Positions 55,145 to 64,000 of a stretch of DNA of 64,000 nt are shown in pieces; the stretch's first letter is position 1; every line of letters begins with the position of its first letter. The notes below the pieces were generated by a model. The model was given only the letters and a program-made list of their open reading frames with translations. It searched no databases and had not been told where the DNA came from. The stretch is taken from contig JAWZYU010000028.1 in the NCBI GenBank assembly GCA_038380435.1, forward strand, positions 40,669,095 through 40,733,094, written 5' to 3'. The translations under genes and the position numbers were made by a program. Source of the DNA: Ryuthela nishihirai (Eukaryota > Arthropoda > Arachnida > Araneae > Heptathelidae).

Positions 55145-55372
55145 AAGTGGTCTTTGAACGGCGCTTTTTTCACACAGTAGGCTAAATGGCCGGTCATAAG
55201 AACCCCAACAGAACGACGGCAGCTTTTCCAAGCTCATTGGTATCCACTTTCTGACCGAGACAGGGCCGGGTTTTAGCAGAAATGAATCTCAACGCTGACA
55301 CAGTTGGGACTCGAACCTGGGAACTTCAGATTACAAACCTTAGAGCTGCCGATTGAGCGAATTCCCGCCCCT
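55145..55372 (-). mobile_element. SINE A, old copy
   Basis: ttgaacggcgcttttttcac to ttgagcgaattcccgcccc with large deletions. Confidence 0.8.
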
Positions 55373-55464
55373 CGAGGTTAAGGAATTGGCTTGTGTTTGA
55401 TAATTTTCTTTGCATGAAATATTTGAAAAAAAAAAAAGAAATACGTCTTATATCCATTCATAAA

Positions 55465-55560
55465 CTGATTTAAGTGGCTGAGCTGTTAGCGGGTGCAAGG
55501 CTACTCGGGTTCGAATCCGAAGAAAATCATAGATGTTTGTATTTACTTTCCTTCCTCACA
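55465..55560 (+). mobile_element. SINE B-like head, old
   Basis: gtggctgagctgttagcggg, ggttcgaatccg, atagatgtttgtat. Confidence 0.55.
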
Positions 55561-55689
55561 CGTATTTCTATCGTCTGGTTTTATCACACCTCAAGTAACC
55601 AAATCAAAAAAGAAAAAAGAAGACTGATTGCAGAAATATGCATAGCTTCAATCAACAGTAAATACATACATAGAGTTACCTGTTGATAC

Positions 55690-55837
55690 AGAATACGTCG
55701 GATTGGACGTACAGCCGTGGCACCGTGTGCAGGACGGCCATACATAAAATGTGCACTTTTAAGAACATTCTGGATGGCCTTAACGGGATGTTACCATCTG
55801 TCTCCTAACAGCTGTTCAGCGTGTTCCCTTCCCCCAA
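55690..55837 (+). mobile_element. SINE A fragment, old
   Basis: cgtcggattggacgtacagc to ttcccttcccccaa. Confidence 0.78.
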
Positions 55838-56222
55838 GGGGCGGGAGTGGCTCAGTCGGTAGCGCGCCAGGCTCGTAATCTGTAGTTCCCAGGTTCGAGT
55901 CCCAGCTGGGTCAGCGTTGAGATTTATCTCCGCAAAATTCCCCGCCCTGCCCACGGTCAGTAGGGGACACCGATGGGCTTAGTAAAGGCCGCCGTCCGTC
56001 GGATGGGACGTTAAGCCGTGGCCCCGTGTGTGGGAGAGCCATACCCTGTGCACGTTAAAGAACACGCTGGATGGCCTTGACGGGAGGCTACCATCTGTCT
56101 CCCAACAGGTGTTCCAGTGGGTCCCCTCCTCCAACCTTTTCTGATCCTTCGGGGTCCATATGACCTGGCCATTTAGCCCATGGTGTGCAAAAATGTGCCG
56201 CTCAGAGGTAAAACAACCCAAC
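55838..56222 (+). mobile_element. SINE A, full length
   Basis: Complete copy, inserted at the end of the older fragment. Confidence 0.94.
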
Positions 56223-56665
56223 CTATGTTGAATAAGCAGTTCTAGTAAATCAATGCAAAAAAAAGTTTCCACATCAATCAGTTTCAAAATGTAATTCTTG
56301 AGAACTTCAGAAAACAAGGGATAATTCCTAAGTACAAATAATAGTGCCTAAAAATTTCCTCATGTAACGCAGGAATTTCATAATTTATGTTTTTATCCCG
56401 TCTTAATTGGTAATTTTTCGTATCAATTTTAATGCTTTCATTTCTAAAGTAAAACTATTTTGCAATTTCGAAAAAATAATCGTATCGTAAAGGAAATATT
56501 CTTGCTTCCCGAAACAAAGGTAATGAAGGTTGAATTTTTGGGTTTTTAGTTAATAAGCGAATAAATCTCTTGCATCACTAAAAGTTGCTTAAAATTATTG
56601 AAATACATGTATCCCCCCCCAAGATTTTATGCCATATGTTGTTAATTGAGAACGGATTAATAGTG
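56223..56665. other. AT-rich unique spacer
   Basis: No feature recognised. Confidence 0.3.
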
Positions 56666-57489
56666 TACAGTCGCTCAAAAAAGTATCCGAACACTACGTT
56701 TGATTACAAATTTCAGAAAAAATATCTGGCAACGATTTTTTCAGAAATTAGTGATCTGGCAACCTTCGTTTTGCCTGATAAAATAATTGCAGATTTTTAT
56801 CTTTATATTCAGTCCTTATACTTAACCTCCTCCCCATTTTTAAATCTTTATATTTAATTCTAGTCCCACTCACGGAAATATTGAGCGTGTGCAGTTACCG
56901 TTTACAGCAAACTGGAGCGGTTGCGGTTAATGTTCACAGCACATTGGATCGTGTGAGCTCGCATAAACCTGGATCGTGTGGGCCCACTCAGAAATATTGA
57001 GCGTGTGCAGTTACCGTTCACAGCAAACTGGAGCGGTTGCGGTTAATGTTCATAGCACATTGGATCGTGTGAGCTCACAAAGACCTGGATCGTGTGGGCT
57101 CACTCACGGAAATATTGAGCGTGTGCAGTTACCGTTTACAGCAAACTGGAGCGGTTGCGGTTAATGTTCACAGCACATTGGATCGTGTGAGCTCGCAAAA
57201 ACCTGGATCGTGTGGGCCCACTCATAGAAATATTGAGCGTGTGCAGTTACCGTTCACAGCAAACTGGAGCGTGTGCAGTAACTGCACACGCTCCAGTTTG
57301 CTGTGAACGGTAACTGAAGCGTGTACAGTTGCTGTACATGCTCCAGATATTTTTTCTGAATTCTGTAACCAATCATAGTGTTTACACGAAGGTTGCCAGA
57401 TCACTAATTTCTGAAAAAATCGTTGCCAAATGTTTTTTCTGAATTTTGTAATCAACCGTAGTGTTAAGATACTTTTTTGAGCGATTGTA
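56666..57489. mobile_element. Foldback MITE with internal 118-bp tandem repeat
   Basis: Termini TACAGTCGCTCAAAAAAG (56666) and gagcgattgta (57489). The interior carries a tandem repeat whose units start at 56881, 56997, 57115 and 57233 (period 116-118), including ttgagcgtgtgcagttacc, gcggttgcggttaatgttc and ggatcgtgtgagctc. The left MITE arm is present only partly. Confidence 0.9.
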
Positions 57490-57998
57490 GACATGAATTT
57501 AAATGAAACTAAGTGTCTTACGAGATGTAAATGGGCCAAGTTACGAATGACCTTTTTTTAAACCCATATTACAAGAACGTTCCAAGTTAGGCATGCATCA
57601 ATCCAAATACCTAAATATTTCACTGACGGCACAAAAGAAATCTGAAGGATTTTTTTTTAAACCTGTGAAGAGGGGAGAGAAATGTTACATTGTATTGGAA
57701 ATCCACTGTCTTGGTCTATTTAAAAATTTTCGGTGCGATTGCGCTTTTTGCCACCAGCACCCCTCGTTTTTTTTTTCAAGGTCCGGGCCTGATTGTATGC
57801 AAAAAAACGGCAGTTAGAGGTGAAACAGTCGAACCATTGGTGAAAATACAGCCATACAGAAAGTAACTTGAGTGGTTTAGCGTTATCAATGTTTCCGCAT
57901 TTTCTGACGTTTTAAGGAAAAATGTATTGAACGCAACAAACCGGAATGTGTGCCTTAATCAGCTACACAAGCTCCATCTTGCCAATTGGCTATCTCCG
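57490..57998. other. Unique spacer with SINE-like scraps
   Basis: tgtatgcaaaaaaacggcag and aggtgaaacagtcgaac at 57794-57832 resemble the SINE A 3' end. A similar block recurs at 63600-63760 (aaaattac-, ggaaatccactgtcttgg versus ggaaatccagtcttttgg). Confidence 0.45.
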
Positions 57999-58389
57999 TT
58001 GGGCGGGGGTGGCTCAGTCGGTAGCGCGCCAGGCTCGTAATCTGTAGTTCCCAGGTTTGAGTCCCAGCTGGGTCAGCGTTGACACTTATCTCCGCAAAAT
58101 TTCCCTGCCCTGCCCACGGTCAGTAGGGGACACCGATGGGCTTGGAAAGGCCGCCGTCCGTCGGATTGGACGTTAAGCCGTGGCCCCGTGTGCGGGAGAG
58201 CCATACCCTGTGCACGTTAAAGAACACGCTGGATGGCCTTGACGGGAGGCTACCATCTGTCTCCCAACAGCTGTTCCAGTGGGTCCCCTCCCCCGACCTT
58301 CTCTGAGCCTTCGGGGTCCATGTGACCTGGCCATTTAGCCCATGGTGTGCAAAAAAGTGCCGCTCAGAGGTAAAACAACCCAACCCAAT
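57999..58389 (+). mobile_element. SINE A, full length
   Basis: Near-consensus copy; B box here is ggtttgagtccc (one change). Tail caacccaaccc. Confidence 0.94.
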
Positions 58390-60442
58390 CAATTACAATA
58401 AATTTACGAAATGTATATTATCGTAGATCTGAAATTCGCTGGAAATAGTAACTGAAATCCAAGTCATTTGCAATCAAATGCACATTTTGTTTCAAATGAA
58501 AAAACTTGTATATTGGTGTACATACCATGAGCGATAAATATTAATTTCAAAAAAGCTGAACAATTTTAAAATCCGAAAACAAAGATAACTTTGCTGAACG
58601 ATTTTAATATTTTCAATCAAAGCAATCAATTTCTTTAGTGCGTTATCAAAAAACAATAACAGACGCATTAGTTAAAAAAAAAAGGCAAACCTTCAGGAAA
58701 CTTTTTAAATCCATAATTTAATTGCTGAATCATCGAATTATGAAAACCGCAACCGTCAATGGAGATCGTCTGTAATGGCAGCCAAAGCAGCGTTATTTAT
58801 TCTGAGGTCGTATTTTCGCAGAAATGTTTACATAATCGACACTAAATAAGGTAAATATTATCTTAAAACTTTATGCTTTTGAAGAACATTTAAAAAAATA
58901 AAAAAATTACGAATAATAGAGTTTTAGATCGTGAAATATTCAGGATTTACCATTGCAGTGTAATTGGAAATTTGAGGATAGAAAATGGCGCAGTGAAGTG
59001 TGATTGTTCCTAAATAGTATCTGCAAGTTCAATAAACAAGCTATCGCCTTCCAAGTTAGCGTACGAACCACAACACTTTGCAATTTATTAGTTTCGGCAA
59101 TATCTCCCAATACGACGAAAGCTCCCAACGGTATGGGTTATGTCTGTGAAAGTGGTACTGAGGGTATGGAGGAAGGGTAGAACAGCATTTCGCGTTGACG
59201 GGTAACATTACCGTATCTCTCACTGATTCTTGCTCATTCACTCATACAACCATTACGAAATCATGTAAACAATCTGATAGTGACAGAGGAATTTAATTTC
59301 CTTCAAAATGACAGTAATTAATAAGTCAAAATTGTCATCAGTTATGAAACGAAGGGAAAAGCTTTACTCCGGAAACGTCATCATTGCTAAGGTTACGGTT
59401 ACTGAAGTCCTCGCTATCAGTTGCATTCTCGCGGCTCCGATGACGAGGGTTGGGGTGGACGGTGAGATGAAGAGAGAGGGGAACTTTACCGGAAGATGAT
59501 CTTGGTGTTCCCATTTATTGGAATTCTGATAAATAAATTCCCCTTGTGTCACATCACGTGAGGTGAGGTCTAGGTGTCGTTGTTCTAGATAAAGCAAATA
59601 AACCTTAACTGGCAATGGATGCAAACCCGTTCACTTGGAGTATTGGAACGTTAATTGAAATTCCACGGCGTTAACGAGCAGCAGGTCTTAATTAGGGACG
59701 CTGAAATCTGGGCGGATGTGCATTAATGGATGAGAGCTTGTTTGGTGGCAGAAGATGGCCGAGTTGCTATGGGAGAGTTTTAGAGGAAGGAGGAAGAGAA
59801 GCAGAAATTGTTTGCGACGGGAAGTGATGGGGCTGGCGAAAAGGAGAGATGTTAAGGGTCATGTTTTAGAAATTGTGAGTAAAGGGAAATAAAATTGGCC
59901 TGAATGAATTATCCAGGGAAATTATTGGGTTATTGTCGATAAAGGGGTGTTTCGTTTGTACGGGGTGATGTTAGAGTCAATGAACGTGCATCTTTCTTTA
60001 TTGGACGTCTTATGTCAAGTAAAATCGATCAAAACTGTGCCTACTACAGGAGTTCGGACTCGGTTGGGTTTTGTCGGCCGAATCCGAACTCACCCGAGCT
60101 CTGGCTCAAAATAGTACAGACTCAGAATAATTTAAATTTCAAAATTTTCTTGCAATTATGAAACAAAAAAGGAAAAATATTTTTGATTATAATTTAAGAC
60201 TTTTAATCAGTCTTTAGTAATTAAAAATAAGAAGCGCGATTGCTTTTTACCTATTATGTATCTTTAATAACTGAATGGCTTTTTCCATTTATAATGATAT
60301 TACCCACTAAATTTCAGTTTCAATTACTATTTCTAATATTTTTCGTTCCAAACACCATCACCATTTTAATTTTGTCAAAAAAATCGTTATAATTAATAAA
60401 ATAAGAATGAAATAACAGATTAGCAACACGCGATTCTGTATA
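58390..60442. other. Longest repeat-poor stretch of the window
   Basis: About 2 kb without SINE, MITE or satellite sequence. Open frames are short (62 and 86 codons on the minus strand, 63 on the plus strand near 59308) and match nothing I recognise. 59290-59840 is richer in G+C. It is the likeliest place for an intron or exon of a host gene. Confidence 0.35.
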
Positions 60443-61036
60443 TACAGGGTGTCTCAAAAATATAGGTACAAACTTTTAGGGGAGGTAGATAACATCTAAA
60501 GGAATGAGAATTGCATAGCAACCCATAATCGGAAACGTCACCGTAAATCAATAGGCGGCGCTGTTCATCAGTGCGCTAGAGGGGAAATTTCGGATTTCCT
60601 CATTCGAACGGTAGTCGGCTTACGAAGAGCATGCAAAGGTATTCGAATAGGGAGCTGGCAGATATTCACTAGTGTATGGAATAGCTGAGGGCAACGGATG
60701 AGACGCTCAACGAATGTATCAAGAATGCTTCCCACACAGACATGTACCGGGCCACCGTTTGTTTGCGCGTGCGCATCAAAATTTGTGCGTTTATAGGTCA
60801 TTAAGAGGTAGCAGAAGTGAGGGCACATTATGAAATGTATCATCTAGTACGCCATTTGTAATAATTTTGTCCAATGTTTTCCCATTAATCACTGTCTTGT
60901 GTCCTTTCAGATCTTGTACCTCTGCTACCACTTTCCCATGACGTTTCTGGTTATGGGTTCCTATGCAATTCTCATTCCTTTAGATGTTATCTACTTCCCC
61001 TAAAAGTTTGTACCTATATTTTTGTGACACCCTGTA
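60443..61036 (+). mobile_element. Deleted mariner-like element with 86-bp inverted repeats
   Basis: TACAGGGTGTCTCAAAAATA at 60443 and its inverse at 61036; the two arms match over about 86 bases with few differences. TA at both ends. The interior keeps only an N-terminal transposase fragment, so the element is non-autonomous. Confidence 0.92.
60630..60790 (+). pseudogene. DUF4817-like N-terminal transposase fragment
   Basis: The frame reading LVYGIAEGNG (60670) then a TGA and DAQRMYQECFPHRHVPGHRLFARAHQNL matches the helix-turn-helix domain (DUF4817 type) found at the N-terminus of many insect and spider mariner-like transposases. The preceding YSNRELADIH is in another frame, so at least one frameshift and one stop are present. 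The catalytic domain is absent. Confidence 0.7.
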
Positions 61037-61061
61037 TGTTTCATGATAAATAAAATAATAA

Positions 61062-61215
61062 ATTCCTCCTGATGCAGCTGCTTTCCACGGAGGTTTCACA
61101 GGAGCCTGTCTGTATAAAACACCAAAGACAGGATTTGTGAGGTAGGTGAGACCTCAGCAGAAAGACAACAAGCAAATGTCAATGCCTACCCAGGACTGGA
61201 ACCCAGGTCCCTAGA
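61062..61215 (-). mobile_element. SINE B, head-truncated, diverged
   Basis: aaattcctcctgatgcagctgc to ggaacccaggtccctagag. Confidence 0.88.
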
Positions 61216-61590
61216 GTGGGTGGGGGGTGCTTAGTTGGTAGCGTATCGTAATCTGTATTTCTCAGGTTCGAGCTCCAGCTGGGCCAGCGTTGATATTTAT
61301 CTTCGTAAAATTCCCCGCCCTGCCCTCGGTCAGTAGGGGTCAATGGTCTTGGAAAGACCGCCGTCCGATGGATGGGATGTTAGGCGTGGCTCCGTTGCGG
61401 GAGAGCCATACTCTGTGCACGTTAAAGAACACAATGGATGACCTTGACTGGAGGCTACCATTTCTCTCCTAATATCTGTCCAATGGGTTCCCTTCATCCA
61501 AAGTTCTCATAACCTTTGGAGTCCTTGTGACCTGCCATTTAGCCAATTGCTTGCAAAAAAAGTACCGCTCAGAGGTAATATTTTAGCCTG
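61216..61590 (+). mobile_element. SINE A, diverged
   Basis: gtgcttagttggtagcgtatc head, B box ggttcgagctcc, 3' end ccgctcagaggtaata; no (aaccc)n tail. Inserted at the truncated end of the SINE B. Confidence 0.86.
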
Positions 61591-61657
61591 GTTTCATACA
61601 AAAATTTCAGTACTTATTTTTAATCATGTATCTCCATGTTTGTGGGGAGTGGCGAAT

Positions 61658-61853
61658 AAAAAAAAATAAATACCCCCTCAAGCAGCTGCTTGCCACAGAA
61701 GTCTGACAGGAGCCTGTCAGTTTATATGCCATAGTAGAAGGTCTGAGAGGATGGCAGGACCTCAGCAGAAAAAACACATACATCCATGCCTTACCCGGGG
61801 CTCGAACCCAGGTCCCTTAGATCAGTAGCCAAGCGCGCTAACCACTCGAACCG
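61658..61853 (-). mobile_element. SINE B, nearly complete
   Basis: Antisense copy from aaataaataccccctcaag to gcgctaaccactcgaac. Confidence 0.93.
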
Positions 61854-61939
61854 TATACTATCTATACTTCCTCAAAGTGTCCCTGTTTGCTACCATATTG
61901 CTTCTTCATTGGAAGAAACATTCTAAACTTCTGTAAAAA

Positions 61940-62155
61940 TAAATACTCCCTGAAGCTGCTTGCCACAGAGAGCTGACAGGAACCTGCCAGTTTAATACGT
62001 CAGAGAAAAGATCTGTGAGGAAGGCGAGACCTCAATATAGAAAGACAACACACCTTTACTTTTTAACATCCATGCCTTAACTGCGGCTCAAACTCAGGTC
62101 CCTCCCCCCCCCCCCCCCTGATCAATAGCCAAGCTCGCTATCTTACTCGGCCACG
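61940..62155 (-). mobile_element. SINE B, diverged, with C15 run
   Basis: aaatactccctgaagctgc to tactcggccacg. A C15 run (62104-62118) interrupts the head. Confidence 0.88.
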
Positions 62156-62855
62156 TATTCAAGCTTTTATTAGAACAATTTCAAAGGCTCAATTTCAAAC
62201 CTACACAGTGACATCTAATAGATGACGTTTTCACGCTGCTATATTTAACCGAAACAGATATAACGATAAAATCTTTCCTGTGTGTTTAGAAGTATCTCTC
62301 TCTATCCCGCCGGGGGAAATACGACAGAAATTGCATTCATTTAGCCTACGACGTGGTTCGATAAACAGATGGCTCGGCACACGCGATGGAAAATTGTCGA
62401 TCTATCAAGAGTGACATCTGAAAGAAATCCCGGATCCTTTTTCTTCATATTTGATGCCCTAATTTTTTGGTTGCTAACTAGGTCTAGGCGCGTGCTGGTT
62501 GTTCCGCTGAGTGGGTAGGGCAACCCCGCCGCTACGGAGGGCATTGTCTGATGATACCTAACATCAACCTAGAAGCGAGTTCGGTGCTTTCAACTCCAAC
62601 TACTGTGACCACTCACATCGGATCGTTCATTACACTCACTGCTGGAGGGATGGCAAACTAGTTCTCGTGGAAGGATAAGCAATAAAATCGACTTTGAGTT
62701 GCGGTTGAGATTTCTACGTGGAATTCTTCAATACAAGTGTTTGATTATGCTGTCGAGTTTCGAACTTGAATAATATGGGTTAGATGTCTTATACCTGAAG
62801 ATTTAGATTAAGCAGAACCTCATACAAAATAATTTGGGAGAGAGAGAAGATTAAA
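62156..62855. other. Unique sequence
   Basis: No gene recognised. 62340-62570 is CpG-richer and has a 67-codon minus frame of unknown type. Confidence 0.3.
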
Positions 62856-62859
62856 GGTC

Positions 62860-63035
62860 TGTGTTTGGTTGTTTTATCTTTGTTGTTGCACTTTTTTTGC
62901 AAACAATATGCTAAAGGGTCAGGTCACATGAACCCCAATAACTCAGAAAAGTTTGAAAGATCATTAGACAACTTTTAGTAGACCGATGGAAGTCTCTCTT
63001 CAAAGTCATCCAACTTGTTTTAATAGCTCGCGCAA
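62860..63035 (-). mobile_element. SINE A 3' half, old copy
   Basis: tggttgttttatctttgttg to atccaacttgttttaatagc. Confidence 0.72.
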
Positions 63036-63037
63036 GG

Positions 63038-63487
63038 TACAGTCGCTCAAAAAAGTATCCGAACACTATGGTTGATTACAGAATTCAGGAAAAATATCTG
63101 GCAAGGTTTTTTTAGAAATTAGTGATCTGGCAACCTTCGTGTCACGTGATTACAGAATTCAGGAAAAATATCTGGAGCGTGTACAGCAACTGTACACGCT
63201 CCAGTTACCGTTCACAGCAAACTGGAGCGTGTGCAGTTACTGCACACGCTCCAGTTTGCTGTGAACGGTAACTGCACACGCTCAATATTTCCGTGAGTGA
63301 GCCCACACGATCTAGTATCAAAATAATATCACCACCTACAGTCGTTCAAAGAAGTATCCGAACGCTACGGTTGTCACGTGACACGAAGGTTGCCAGATCA
63401 CTAATTTATAAAAAAAATCGCTGCCAGATATTTTTTCTGAATTCTGTAATCAACCATAGTGTTTGGATACTTTTTTGAGCGACTGTA
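63038..63487. mobile_element. Composite foldback MITE
   Basis: Same two-part order as at 12439 and 39834: terminus at 63038, palindromic gagcgtgtacagcaactgta, gtgtgcagttactgcacac, an internal restart tacagtcgttc at 63338, and right terminus gagcgactgta at 63487. Confidence 0.92.
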
Positions 63488-63600
63488 CGGCTCTCATGCA
63501 CATAAGTCATGGCTTAACGTCCCATCCGACGGACGATGGCATTCCCTTTCTCATCGAGGGCAAAGTGTGGGTTTATCGGAAATAAATCTCAATACCATAT
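63488..63600 (-). mobile_element. SINE A fragment, old
   Basis: ggcttaacgtcccatccgac to aaataaatctcaat; cut by the MITE at its left. Confidence 0.75.
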
Positions 63601-64000
63601 TAAAAGCCTCTAAACAGAAGTGGAAAATTACACTGCGATGGAAATCCAGTCTTTTGGATTCCCATTTACCTTTTTCCGGATCGATTGCGTCGCTAGCTCT
63701 CCTCACCCCCTTTTATTTTTTTCTAGACCCGGACCTGCTTATATGTAAAGAAAAGAGTTTGTTTGTCCCACTTATAAACTCAGTCAAGGACTGTGCCCCA
63801 TAAAAAGCCCCTTCAACAGGAAAACATTACAGGGCTATATATGAACCGCTAGGATCAAAACCGATGTTGGAACGGGTTGAATTCCGCAAAATTCCCTTAG
63901 ACTTCACATTAAAAGGTTAAATACCGGTGTGTTCCACAGATTCAACCATTCGCTGTTTTAAACATAATTGTCGCCATCAATAAATTCAAAAGTAGGGAAT
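63601..64000. other. Unmatched end of window
   Basis: Part (63600-63760) resembles 57650-57800, so it may be an unnamed dispersed repeat. No gene was seen. Confidence 0.35.

Noticed and set aside
58940..59624. Host gene exons on either strand
   Set aside because: Frames are short, overlapping and show no family signature; recorded only as repeat-poor DNA.

Overview
The window is animal nuclear DNA that is almost entirely repetitive. The pointers to a eukaryote are dense tRNA-derived SINEs with Pol III A and B boxes, an RTE-like LINE, Tc1/mariner relics with TA target duplications, foldback MITEs, many minisatellites and no operon-like gene packing. An invertebrate, perhaps an arthropod, fits the transposon mix (a DUF4817-type mariner remnant, an RTE-like LINE with a (GAT)n tail), but nothing here fixes the species. 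No intact host protein gene could be established. Most open frames are translations of SINE A, of satellites or of transposon relics.

Layout. 1-3130: a minisatellite of 32/36-bp units that decays to about 3520. 3720-4300: a short tandem repeat, then a compact CRE/E-box/ETS/GC-box cluster (4236-4290) that looks like a promoter or enhancer. 4895-22490: SINE A and SINE B copies, many with target-site duplications (TSDs), plus a 43-bp minisatellite (9728-10415), foldback MITEs, a LINE 3' end (13226-13870), and an old 115-bp tandem repeat split by SINEs (17030-18195). 22580-26084: a near full-length RTE-type LINE with one frameshift and one amber stop. 28116-29034: a 42-bp minisatellite. 29530-36540: more SINEs and MITEs. 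36852-36919: a perfect 68-bp palindrome, followed by a seven-copy, 318-bp SINE-derived array (36945-39128). 39834-43950: composite MITE and nested SINEs. 44030-45550: a G-rich 35-bp minisatellite. 45786-46418: an internally deleted Tc1-like transposon. 51118-51715: a 32-bp minisatellite grown from a SINE A segment. 60443-61036: a deleted mariner-like element with long inverted repeats. 61060-63490: SINE B copies and a composite MITE.

How the parts relate. SINE A (about 385-400 bp, tRNA head, (aaccc)n tail) and SINE B (about 200 bp, a second tRNA-type head, AT-rich tail) dominate. Nested insertions with readable TSDs give relative ages: SINE A sits inside SINE B, SINE A inside SINE A, and SINE B inside a MITE. 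SINE A sequence also seeds two tandem arrays and one palindrome, so the most distinctive process visible is the conversion of dispersed SINEs into satellites. The foldback MITE family occurs repeatedly in the same composite form, so the composite probably moves as a unit. Unique stretches (11155-12240, 20590-22400, 26790-27525, 30430-31055, 40345-41225, 48440-49085, 52402-53490, 58390-60440, 62160-62860) may hold exons or regulatory DNA, but no exon could be recognised with confidence.
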